Source of the DNA: Muricea muricata
Lineage: Eukaryota > Cnidaria > Anthozoa > Malacalcyonacea > Plexauridae
Reading direction: 5' to 3'
DNA length: 64,000 bases
NCBI GenBank assembly: GCA_963855995.1
Contig: OY979716.1
Span: 123,256,237-123,320,236, forward strand
The position numbers and the translations under genes were made by a program. The notes below the pieces were generated by a model. That model made no database searches. It was not told the DNA's origin and was given only the letters and a program-made list of their open reading frames with translations. Below, piece by piece: positions 31,394 to 40,957 of the stretch. How positions within the stretch are numbered: position 1 is the first letter of the stretch; the number at the start of each line of letters is the position of its first letter.

Positions 31394-32126
31394 TCCCACA
31401 GTCAATTCCAGTTTTCCTGCAAACAGCCACTACCATATACATATATTTGAGTGCCTACATGTATATTCTGAAGAAAAGGGATGCATGTACTGATTTGAAT
31501 ATAGATTTGAATTAAAACACACTGTTAGTCTGATTTTTGAAAAAGCTACGTGAACTGATTGAAGCACAGACAAGGGTCACAAGAAATGCTAAAGACCCAC
31601 TGTGCACACAACAGCTTTTGGATTTGTTGTCAAATACTCTTAGCCCTTTCTCCATGGAACCATGGAGCGACACAACACGGCAAAAAATTACGAATTGTTG
31701 AAAACAGGATGGAACAATGTTGTGCTGCCCATATTGTTCAATGTTGTCAACAATATTGTCCAGCATTGTTACACCCAATTGCGGGCTGGATTCAGGCTCA
31801 ACAACTTGTTCAGTGTTGTTGACAACATTGAACAATGTGAGCAGCACAACATTGTTCAATCTTGTTTTCAACATCCTTCAACAACTCGTAATTCTTACGT
31901 GTGTAGCTCCAAAGTCATTTAATGAATTGCTTAAATGGTAGCTATTAAAGAACTTGCCAAACTTAAGATCTGTTCTGATGCAATTACTTAAGATACAGCA
32001 TAGTAATCCATACTAAGGTTGAATATTTAAACTGTATAATATGTTCATCCTGATTGCTCCTAAATATGTAACAGTTCACGAATACTTTATGTTAGCACTA
32101 CTGTGTGCTGCCAGTTTTAACAGAAC
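31394..32126. repeat. Tandem repeat unit, copy 2, fifth segment
   Basis: Matches 7,185-7,690 with one MITE inserted at 31,676-31,903. It ends at CAGTTTTAACAGAA, where a 7.8-kb insertion starts; the unit resumes at 39,946 with TAAGCAGGTACTTAACAGG. Confidence 0.7.
31676..31903. mobile_element. ~228-bp palindromic MITE
   Basis: Absent from the equivalent position in copy 1 (about 7,468). The ends ACACGGCAAAAAATTACGAATTGTTG and CAACTCGTAATTCTTACGTGTG are imperfect inverted repeats, with inner arms GGAACAATGTTGTGCTGCCC and GAGCAGCACAACATTGTTC. The several short overlapping frames here are artefacts of the inverted CAACATTG-rich sequence. Confidence 0.65.
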
Positions 32127-33064
32127 AAGATGCCTGCTAAGGCGTTCACTCCGCCTGCCGAAACGAAAATGGGCACAAGGCCAGGCAGGGCTGTAACTAG
32201 AGCGTTCATTAGGGGTGGGGTATATTCACTTATTTCTGTTCTGCCCAACTAATTCCTTTTTAAATCAATTATTATTAGGGTACTTTCCAAGGCATTTTAC
32301 CAGTAAGACATTGCTAGCACATCTTATGTAATCACTAAGGTAACCAAAAATCAATGTCTGAGTGACTTGCCAGGCACTCTGTCCAGAGTCCTAGTAGGAT
32401 TGCAATTTTCAGAATTTAATTTAAATTAAAGACTTTCATAGTACATATGTTAAACAAGATTCTTTTGTCATAATACCACCAATATATAGCTGTTTTATTT
32501 TACAAGTAAAGAACATTTTACTAAAAGTCTATACAATACATCAAATGATCAATATATTAACCTGATAGCATCATTTAAATCTTATTCTGTACCACACTGC
32601 CTGAAGTCTCCACGATATAATTTGTTGGGAACATATGTATTTCTGGAATTGGAATGAAAAATGTCTCTTACCTTTTATAATTATATGAGATCCCACAAGT
32701 AAATAAATCATTTTGCACGAAATATTAGCATCTCAACATAGGTAGAAATAGAAAACGAAGAAAAGAAATCACAACGTGTTGAGAATTAGGAACACATTTC
32801 CTAGAAAATATGGACATAGCATAGCCAGGCTTAGACATAGTTTAAAATGCAACATTCTCGGACTAAATATTTTATTAAAAACGAGCTTTCGACTACCTAA
32901 CTGTAGCCTTCGACGGGTTAAAGTGGAAATTGCTGCGGAATGAAACGATTTACAAGCTGCGCGATGAAACGTGATATCAATTAGGAAGTAATTAGCGATT
33001 ACATGTTTTGCGAACAAGCGTAGCATATCGTTTTGGAAGCGGCTTTCCTGTCCGATAGTTACCA

Positions 33065-33590
33065 CTATTACTTTTCCATGATTAAAGTCAATTCTATGAT
33101 CAAGATCCCATGCATGCCTAGCTATGTTTGAGCCCTTTTTACAGTACTTTACACTTCTATGTTCCTTTTTCGCGTTTCGAAAGATCTCCTTGTTTCACCA
33201 ACACACGACCAAGGACAATCAGAACAAGGTATATTATAGATAACATTGGTGCGTTGCTCAGGTGCGATTTGATGTTTGGGGGAAGGAAACATTCTTTGTA
33301 GGGTTTTCAATAGTTTAGTCGCCACTCTGATGTTTTTTTTGTAAAATACGTCGTAGTGCGACGGTTATTCCACTTATGTACGGTAAAGTGACATATCCAC
33401 TTGGTTTATCGATATCATCAAAACGTTTGAAGAATTGTCCAACAAGCTCTTCAGGCGATGGCACGACGGTGTTAGGAGTCGAATCTCTTAAGATTTCTTT
33501 GACAATTTTGTCAGGATAGCCGTGATATTTAAGAGTTGTTCTTATGTGGTTGAGTTCGTCTTGCTTGCTAGCGTGTGTGCTTGGTAATGT
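33065..33590 (-). pseudogene. Penelope GIY-YIG region, left copy
   Basis: On the minus strand this is the counterpart of 37,795-38,141 and contains the coding sequence for the same C-terminal RT end and GIY-YIG endonuclease (VIYNIPCSDCPWSCVGETR in the right copy), but broken into different frames. The GIY-YIG nuclease supplies the target cut in this class of elements. Confidence 0.65.
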
Positions 33591-34516
33591 TAGTGCTTTG
33601 TGTATAAGAGTTCTAGCTGCGCTAATTTTGTGTTTAATGTCATGGTGTGAGTTAAAATCAAGATATCTGTCTGTGTGTGCGTAGGTTTCCTGAATACATC
33701 AATTTTGAGGCTGTTACCATGTCGTGTTATAAGTGTATCTAAAAAGTAGATTTTGTTTTTCTGTTCAAGTTCAATAGTAAAAGAAATATTAGGGTCAATG
33801 TTGTTCAAAGAGTTGAGGAAACTAGTAATAGTCGTCTTTTTAATTATGGAAAAACTGTCGTCAACAAAACGTCCATGTTTCCATGTTTTTGGTTTTGTTT
33901 GTGTCGTTTCAATAGCAGTATTTTCAATGACTTCCATGCATATGTTAGCGACAACCGGACTAACTGGGCTACCCATGGCACAGCCATGAATTTGTTTGTA
34001 AGTCACGTCGTTATAAATAAAATAGTTGTTGGAAAGTGTAAAATCTAATAGTGAAATAATGTCGTCAATGGTGAGATTAGTGCGTAAGGCTAAAGTGTCG
34101 TCCTGTTCGAGTTTTATCCGTATGTAATGGCTAGTTTTTCGGACAGGAATAGCGGAAAATAAGGAAACGACATCGAATGATACCATAGTCTCATCATCAT
34201 CAATCTTCATGCTACTTAACTCTCGTGCAAATTGAGTAGAGTTCTCAACAGAGTTATTATTCATGTTCTGGATTGGGTAGAGTATTTCTGTGAGATATTT
34301 CGAGGTGTTGTAAAGAGCTGAACCAATGCAATTCACAATAGGTCGTAACGGGTAGCCTTGTTTGTGGTATTTTAATGAGCCACAAATTGTTGGTGGCAAG
34401 CCATCAGAAGAGTGTAGCTTTCTGTAAGTCCTGTCATCAAGATTTCCTTCATTCTTTAAAGATAACAGCTTAGAGTTGAGTTCTCGTTCAACGCGACCAA
34501 ATGGGTTCTTTGTCAC
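33590..34516 (-). pseudogene. Penelope-like reverse transcriptase, left copy
   Basis: 308 codons. RT motifs: LPPTICGSLKYHK and LRPIVNCIGSALYN, then FDVVSLFSAIPV with the first catalytic Asp, YKQIHGCAMGSPVSPVVAN and the catalytic RFVDDSFSI. After DVFRKPTHT the frame diverges from the right copy owing to a small indel near 33,690 and runs into an unrelated tail. Upstream (34,517-34,878) the protein continues only in broken frames. The lack of an uninterrupted polyprotein makes this copy inactive. Confidence 0.85.
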
Positions 34517-34878
34517 TGTTTCATATGTTTTTTATCATCAAGTAAAGCTTGCATCTTTAAATTATAATCTGAACGGTCCATCATAACCTTTGTCTGCTTT
34601 CATGATTACAATTGATTTGTCTTTCTTCAAATCGGATAAGGCTCTTTTTTTCATGTTTGCTGACGTTATTTGCTGGGAGTTGAGCTTCGTCAAGAATAGT
34701 AACGGTAGCGTTGCGGACGAGTTCTTTTGCGTCATCAGCTAGGTTTACAATACCGGCCTCGATGTTGGCGACAATGTCTTTGTATGGGATATTTGATGGT
34801 GCAGGTGCAAATTTTGGATCTTTCTGTAAAACTTCAACTTCGGTTTTAGTAAGAGATCTTGAAGAAATGTTTACAACC

Positions 34879-35458
34879 TGTTATGTTCGCGGGTGAGAAC
34901 GAACAAAAAATGAGAATATAGAGTTGAGTTTTCATAAATTTTTAGGGATATATTTTATAAAATTACAAATCAAACTTACGTAGGTTAACATTATATTAGA
35001 CTTTATTATATTAGTATAACTTATCTGCCTTCATAATGGAGTAATGTTCATGGCGATAATTAGAAAATAGTTCATTCTTCGTATTCTTCAGCTGAAATTA
35101 GCATCGTCAGATAAACAACCATTTTTCTCTTCAGATCACGTCTTTCTCTGCTCTCTCATATCTTTTCACGTCCTTACGCCCTTCTTTTTTTTACGCTGTT
35201 GTGTAGAGCTATATTTCTGGTACTACCGTAGGAAGAGTTAAGATATGACTCTGCATTTTGCAAAACCACGACAAACCCACAAGTGTCCGTTGACGTTGCT
35301 CTTGTGGTTTTGATAATTATTGTTATTGTTTATTGCTTACTCATGCATGTAAGCTTCCCATACGTAAATTGAGTAGATTAAAGCTGATTATATATAATAA
35401 TGTTAAGATTTGTATAAAACAATAAATCTTATTACATGATAAATGGTATCATGTAACG
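34879..35458. mobile_element. Solo LTR candidate in the left Penelope copy
   Basis: A 580-bp insertion present in the left but not the right Penelope copy (compare 36,370-36,385). It is flanked by AACC at 34,875-34,878 and 35,459-35,462. It starts TGTTATGTTCGCGGG and contains AATAAA at 35,421-35,426 near its right end, features of an LTR read left to right. The right end (ATGTAACG) lacks the usual CA, so the identification is provisional. Confidence 0.5.
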
Positions 35459-35782
35459 AACCCATTTCGTTTTGTCCACGTTGTTGGAATTGTGGTATTG
35501 ATTCGCTAAGTTATTCAGTTTCTTGGTGTGACTTCCATTAATGTTATTACGGAAGGAAATAGCTCGTGTGTTGAGGAATTGGGAAAAAGCTTGATATGTT
35601 TCAGGTTGACGGAGGGAGGCCAGATTGGAGTTGGTTTCTCTGATTGATAAATTTAGAGTCTTTATTTGATCATTACAAATGGTTATTCTAGCGTTCATAC
35701 AATGCTTGCTTGCTCTTTCCATAATGCGTTTGAAGATGGGATGTTGACCAGGAGCTTTGAAGCGCAGTGATTTCGGAACCAA
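35432..35782 (-). pseudogene. Penelope-like N-terminal region, left copy
   Basis: A helical, basic stretch (KSLRFKAPGQHPIFKRIMERA, LRQPETYQAFSQFLNTRA, NNVDKTKWV) matching 36,060-36,380 of the right copy. It precedes RT in Penelope-like polyproteins. It is truncated on its C-terminal side by the 34,879-35,458 insertion. Confidence 0.65.
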
Positions 35783-35897
35783 CAGTTTGTAATAGCTTGA
35801 TGCGTGAAGTGCAGATGGCGGTGATGAGCTTCTAATTTCATTTTATTAAATTTTATTTTTGAGAAAAATTTAGTCAGAGAACGTTGCATTTTAAGCT

Positions 35898-36671
35898 ATG
35901 TATAAACCTGGCTACGCTATGTGCATATTTTCTCGTATTCGCCGTGAGGCTGGGCAGACGGCCCTAAGATTAGCAAGACGCTTAGAAAAGAACACATACA
36001 AGTTAGAAGCTCATCACCACCATCTGCACTTCACGCATCAAGCTATTACAAACTGTTGGTTACCGAAATCACTGCGCTTCAAAGCTCCTGGTCAACATCC
36101 CATCTTCAAACGCATCATGGAAAGAGCTAGCAAACTTTGTATGAACGCTAGAATAACCATTTGTCATGATCAAATAAAGACCCTAAAATTATCAATCAGA
36201 GAAACCAGCACCAATCTGGCCTCCCTCCGTCAACCTGAAACATATCAAGCTTTTTCCCAATTCCTCAACACACGAGCTATTTCCTTCCGTAATAACATTA
36301 ATGAAAGTCACACAAAGAAACTCAATAACTTAGCAAGTCAATACCGCAATTCTAACAACGTGGACAAAACGAAATGGGTTGTAAACATTTCTTCAAGATC
36401 TCTTACTAAAACCGAAGTTGAAGTTTTACAGAAAGGTCCAAAATTTGCACCTGCACCATCAAATATCTCATACAAAGACATTGTCGCCAACATCGAAGCC
36501 GGTATTGTAAACCTAGCTGATGACGCAAAAGAACTCGTCCGCAACGCTACCGTTAGTATTCATGACAAAGCTCAACTCCCAGCAAATAACGTCAGCAAAC
36601 ATGAAAAAAAGAACCTTATCCGATTTGAAGAAAGACGAATCAATTGTAATCATGAAAGCAGACAAAAGTAA
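35898..36671 (+). pseudogene. Penelope-like N-terminal region, right copy
   Basis: 257 codons. It starts MYKPGYAMCIFSRIRREAGQ and continues through the same helical block as in the left copy and the linker VNISSRSLTKTEVEVLQKGP, KFAPAPSNISYKDIVANIEAG, which introduces RT in Penelope-like proteins. The frame is lost near 36,620-36,670, and the next segment (36,620-36,747: LSDLKKDESIVIMKADKSN, with the DKSN motif) continues in another register. Confidence 0.75.
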
Positions 36672-36724
36672 TTGTTTCGTTATGATGGACCGTTCAGATT
36701 ATAATTTAAAGATGCAAGCTTTAC

Positions 36725-37108
36725 TTGATGATAAAAAAAACAAATGAAACAGTAACAAAGAACCCATTTGGTTGCGTTGAACGAGAACTCAACTCTAAGC
36801 TGTTATCTTTAAAGAATGAAGGAAATCTTGATGACAGGACTTACAGAAAGCTACACTCTTCTGATGGCTTGCCACCAACAATTCGCGGCTCAGTAAAATA
36901 CCACAAACAAGGCTACCTGTTACGACCTATTGTGAATTGCATTGGTTCAGCTCTTTACAACACCTCGAAATATCTTACAGAAATACTCTACCCAATCCAG
37001 AACATGAATAATAACTCTGTTGAGAACTCTACTCAATTTGCACGAGAGTTAAGTAGCATGGAGATTGATGATGATGAGACTATGGTATCATTCGATGTCG
37101 TTTCCTGA
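36725..37108 (+). pseudogene. Penelope-like reverse transcriptase, right copy, first part
   Basis: Carries TKNPFGCVERELNSKLLSL, LPPTIRGSVKYHKQGY and FDVVS, then a TGA at 37,106-37,108 where the left copy has a Leu codon. The frame downstream of this stop is the same, so a single nonsense change cuts RT at its first catalytic motif. Confidence 0.8.
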
Positions 37109-37945
37109 TTTACCGCTATTCCTGTCCAAAAAACTAGCCATTACATACGGATAAAACTCGAACAGGACGACACCTTAGCCTTACGCACTAATCTCACCAT
37201 TGACGACATTATTTCACTATTAGATTTTACACTTTCCAACAACTATCTTATTTATAACGACGTGACTTACAAACAAATTCATGGCTGTGCTATGGGTAGC
37301 CCAGTTAGTCCGGTTGTGGCTAACGTATGCATGGAAGTCATTGAAAATACTGCTATTGAAACGACACAAACAAAACCAAAAACATGGAAGCGTTTTGTTG
37401 ACGACAGTTTTTCCATAATTAAAAAGACGGCTATTACTAGTTTCCTCAACTCTTTGAACAACATTGACCCTAATATTTCTTTTACTATTGAACTTGAACA
37501 GGACAACAAAATCTCCTTTCCAGATACACTTATAACACGACATGGTAACAGCCTCAAAATTGATGTATTTAGGAAACCTACACACACAGACAGATATCTT
37601 GATTTTAACTCACACCATGACATTAAACACAAAATTAGCGCACCTAGAACTCGTATACACAGAGCACTAAAATTACCAAGCACACACGCTAGCAAGCAAG
37701 ACGAACTCAACCACATAAGAACAACTCTTAAATGTAACCGCTATCCTGACAAAATTGTCAAACAAATCTTAAGGGATTGGACTCCTAACACCGTCGTGCC
37801 ATCGCCTGAAGAGCTTGTTGGACAATTCTTCAAACGTTTTGATGATATCGATAAACCAAGTGGATATGTCACTTTACCGTACATAAGTGGAATAACCGAC
37901 GCACTACGACGTATTTTACAAAAAAAACATCAGAGTGGCGACTAA
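37109..37945 (+). pseudogene. Penelope-like reverse transcriptase, right copy, second part
   Basis: This part holds YKQIHGCAMGSPVSPVVANVC, the catalytic FVDDSFSI, DTLITRHGNSLKIDVFRKP and the thumb region up to YISGITDALRRILQKK. Relative to the left copy, two codons before FVDD are missing (KRFVDD instead of KHGRFVDD). The reading frame changes just after 37,925, where the GIY-YIG region starts in the next register. Confidence 0.8.
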
Positions 37946-38141
37946 ACTATTGAAAACCCTACAAAGAATGTTTCCTTCCCCCAAACATCAAATCGCACCT
38001 GAGCAACGCACCAATGTTATCTATAATATACCTTGTTCTGATTGTCCTTGGTCGTGTGTTGGTGAAACAAGGAGATCTTTCGAAACGCGAAAAAAGGAGC
38101 ATATTAGAAGTGTAAAGAACTGTAAAAAGGCTCAAACATAG
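37935..38141 (+). pseudogene. Penelope GIY-YIG endonuclease, right copy
   Basis: About 68 codons: RTNVIYNIPCSDCPWSCVGE, then TRRSFETRKKEHIRSV, the GIY-YIG start with the CxxC insert seen in Penelope-like elements. The frame ends early at 38,139; the C-terminal half (AWDLDHRIDFNHGKVI-like) is visible in other frames to about 38,330. Confidence 0.8.
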
Positions 38142-38611
38142 CTAGGCATGCATGGGATCTTGATCATAGAATTGACTTTAATCATGGAAAAGTAATAGAT
38201 AGTGGTAACTATCGGACAGGAAAAACATTAGAATCTTGGCATACAGCTGTAATAACTAATTCTGACAATAATTCAAAGCTGCTTCCAAAACAATATGCTA
38301 CGCTTGTTCGTAAAACATGTAATCGCTAATTACTTCCTAATTAATATCACATTTCATCGCACTGCTTGTAAATAGTTTCATTCCGCTTTAACCCGTCGAA
38401 GACTACAGTTAGGTAGTCGAAAGCTCGTTTTTAATAAAATATTTAGTCAGAGAACGTTGCATTTCAAACTACATTTCCTAGACTCATTCCTTAATCATGG
38501 AATGATGGAGTCTATCAGAATTTGCCGTTTAAAAACATTTCTGGAGCAATGTTTTGATAAAGAACCTTCCTGTCCCTTTTTGTTAACTATTACATGTTAA
38601 ACAAGTGTTTT

Positions 38612-39530
38612 GTCCCCGAGCCAACGGCGCGAAGCGCCGTTCCGGGCGTAAGCCCGGGGCGAGGGTTACTAATTCCGTATTAGCGGAGTTGAAAGTCGTT
38701 GCTCGTGATAGGTAGTAAAAGTGGTATGTCCTCACTGATCTCAACAATATGGCGGACTATCATGAATGGCTAACACTGATTGGCCAGATTTAAGATTTAT
38801 TGTTGATTGATTAATCACGAATTCAACTGACAGCAAATATCTAAATTTGCTTTTTGCACTGCAATATTTTGTATTTTTGCAAAAAGATTTGGCAACTTTC
38901 ACAACCAACGAAGGGTGGTCATCGACTCTTGAAGAGAGATTAATTCTGGGAAAATACAGAGAAGCGCCAAGAATTGACTACGGCGTGAAACACAAGGCAA
39001 GTTTGTTGATAATGCGCATTTATACTTGTGTTTTAATGCTTTATAAAGGCCGCCGTAGCCGTACTCCTCCAGTCTATTCACTGTTTATTGTTTAAATTCC
39101 AGAGTAAGTTTATGTTTTGTAAATGCAAGACTCTTCTTATTACTGTAAAAGAATATGAGCGAAGATACAAAATTGGCTTGAAACGGTTTTGTTTCAAACT
39201 CAAAGTTTATGTAGATAAAAATTTAGTTTCATAAATATTTCAAAACGTCTAATATATGTAATTAGTAGGTCGTATTTTATACCAAATTTAAGCTTACATT
39301 AGGCGTAATAACATACCGATGACAAATGTTGTGCCATTTTAAAAAATTGTCAAAAAAACAAGGATTAAAAACCCAATATTTTGTCGTTTTGAAAAATTAA
39401 TATAAATAACAATTGCCGTGTTGCTATGACAACAACCTATAGAAGTATTTCATGTAATTCCGAAAATATAGTTGCATGCTCTTAGTTAGTGGCGAGGGGT
39501 TGCTGCATGCATGTATTTCTAGTATATAGA
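38612..39530. repeat. Second copy of composite repeat (MITE-free)
   Basis: Collinear with 28,070-30,500 but lacking both palindromic MITEs, so it proves their empty sites. It repeats the GC hairpins (AACGGCGCGAAGCGCCGTT) and the short frame ending in LEERLILGKYREAPRIDYG (38,847-39,095). That frame may be an exon fragment because it keeps its reading frame in both copies, but I do not recognise it. 39,531-39,945 holds no further assigned feature. Confidence 0.65.
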
Positions 39531-39945
39531 TATTTCAGTAGAATTTGCGTTCGATTCTTGTGTAGAAATTTCTAAATTTCCTTAAAAGTAGGAATACACC
39601 AGAAAATGACGGAAACACGCTCTCAAAACTTCACCGCGATACATCGCTCATCGGTAAATTTTCGCGGTGGAATTTGTCGTTTTAAAAGATTTTGCATGAG
39701 GATATTTGCACGTAAAAGGTTTTTGCGGTTTTGATGTTCTAACATACGTGTTAAAATGCGTGTTTTGTTGACACATTTCGCTAGAAATTGAGTTTAAATG
39801 CCGTGTTTAGGTCGGCTAACGCGGCTTGTGCCAGCAGTATCACCCATGAGCGCTGCACCGACTTCTGACACCGAAAAAAAAACAGAAACGGGGGGAATTT
39901 AAAACTCCGCTTCGCTTACGGCAGGCGGAGTAATATAATAAGCAG

Positions 39946-40511
39946 GTACTTAACAGGCACAGGAAATTACCCGCAGTCACTAAACGCTCAGTAGAGCGTC
40001 TTGTTTATATATTAAGGCGGATTTCCATTCAGTGCAAAATGTCGCGCGATCGACTTTTAGCGAGCGTTTTTTTTTGAATTACAAACAGTCAAGCGGAACA
40101 AATCTCATTAGCTGTGGTTGACGTCACACATTTCAAAAGAAAGCGCTCGCTAAAAATCGATCGCGCGACATTTTGCACTGAATGGAAATCCACCTTTAGT
40201 TACTGTACAGTTATTCTTAGCTATGTAAGCTTGAGGTTTTCAGTTCGTTTTGGAACTGCCATTCAAGTAATTTTCAGTAAACCTTTATATCTTAGATCCT
40301 TCTAAGTAATATAATCTTTTTGTTTACTAAGTTAAGCTTAGAACTTTACAAAGGTAAAAAGCTGGAATTTCTAATATTAAATTTCTCGAGGGTTCGTCTA
40401 GTAGTAGTTTTCTTTTTGTCTACAGTCTACGTTTTACACCTTTCAATTACATCGCTTTTAGGTTGTGTCTATTGCAAAAATCTTCCAAATTTTGTCCACA
40501 GCATGTTTCGT
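39946..40511. repeat. Tandem repeat unit, copy 2, sixth segment
   Basis: Matches 7,695-8,023 apart from the 181-bp MITE at 40,015-40,195. No coding content before the small minus-strand frame that starts at 40,512. Confidence 0.65.
40015..40195. mobile_element. PIF/Harbinger-like MITE, 181 bp, TTA TSD
   Basis: AGG[C/T]GGATTTCCATTCAG ends followed by TGCAAAATGTCGCGCGATCG form long inverted repeats; TTA stands at 40,012-40,014 and 40,196-40,198. Copy 1 lacks it (TTATATATAGTCACTG at 7,754-7,769). The 3-bp TWA target is typical of PIF/Harbinger-derived MITEs. Confidence 0.85.
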
Positions 40512-40859
40512 TTATGTCGGCTGAGATAAAACAAGAGGATCGTCGCTTGGGATTTCAGAGCTTTCATCACATGGACATCCATACTTATCCCAGCCCAAAC
40601 ACAAACATACACTAACTCCCAAGACCACACCTGTAATTCCAAATCCAAGAAAAACGCTTGATTTTGACACATCACACGCCCCAGCAGATAGCGCTGTTGT
40701 CAACGAGCCATAACCCAAACAGAAGTGGCTTGCTGCACATGCACACCGCATCTTTTTCTGTTCTTCCTCCCGTGTATAATAAAGCTTAGAACACCAACAG
40801 CAGAATGAACATTCCGTAAATTCCTCAAGGCCTTCAAGTGTCTCCATAAATTTGTACAA
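40512..40859 (-). CDS. Small Cys-rich repeated frame, copy 4 (best preserved)
   Basis: 115 codons, fully open, with both the conserved core and the shared acidic tail: ECSFCCWCSKLYYTREEEQK, then KMRCACAASHFCLGYGSL, GACDVSKSSVFLGFGITGVV, LGVSVCLCLGWDKYGCPCDE and a tail ending SDDPLVLSQPT. An upstream leader-like frame (40,924 downward) is out of register here but in register in copy 2. The predicted product is small and Cys-rich with a hydrophobic Gly-rich segment, so a membrane protein is plausible. A Spec3/Stum-like resemblance is faint and unproven. It could equally be a repeat-derived frame without function. Confidence 0.4.
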   Translation of the reverse strand: MYKFMETLEGLEEFTECSFCCWCSKLYYTREEEQKKMRCACAASHFCLGYGSLTTALSAGACDVSKSSVFLGFGITGVVLGVSVCLCLGWDKYGCPCDESSEIPSDDPLVLSQPT

Positions 40860-40957
40860 AAATTAAACGACAAAAGCGAAAGGAAACGTTGCTCGCCTCT
40901 GACAACAGGTAGAATGATCAACACGACGCTAAAGTATGGGTGTAGATAAAAGGCGGG

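Larger units (their letters stand above)
32847..35894 (-). mobile_element. Penelope-like element, left copy (minus strand)
   Basis: This and the next element form an inverted pair meeting near 35,895. The 3' border sequence AAATATTTAGTC[A/C]GAGAA[C/T]GTTGCAT occurs near 32,845-32,870 (inverted), at the centre (35,868-35,893) and at 38,443-38,470, consistent with the pseudo-LTR arrangement known for Penelope-like elements. It is interrupted by a solo-LTR candidate at 34,879-35,458. Confidence 0.8.
35895..38475 (+). mobile_element. Penelope-like element, right copy (plus strand)
   Basis: Inverted partner of 32,847-35,894, without the solo LTR. The order on the plus strand is N-terminal helical region, RT, GIY-YIG endonuclease, then a tail with CGTCGAAGACTACAGTTAGG and GTAGTCGAAAGCTCG. 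It carries an in-frame stop inside RT and frame changes near 36,670, 36,745 and 37,945. The two copies are similar enough to pair over more than 2 kb. Confidence 0.8.
32127..39945. repeat. Composite 7.8-kb insertion around paired Penelope-like elements
   Basis: Missing from copy 1 (between 7,690 and 7,695). Its outer ends carry inverted CACTCCGCCTGCCG (about 32,149) and CGGCAGGCGGAGT (about 39,919). Contents: a fragment of the MITE family also seen at 46,082 (32,184-32,240, AGGGCTGTAACTAGAGCG), unassigned AT-rich sequence to 32,830, the Penelope pair, unassigned sequence 38,476-38,611, a second copy of the 28,060-30,500 composite (38,612-39,530) and unassigned sequence to 39,945. Confidence 0.55.

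Noticed and set aside
31559..31941. Overlapping frames rich in Cys/Asn around 31,560-31,940
   Set aside because: Produced by the inverted CAACATTG-rich MITE at 31,676-31,903; absent from the homologous copy at 7,370-7,500.
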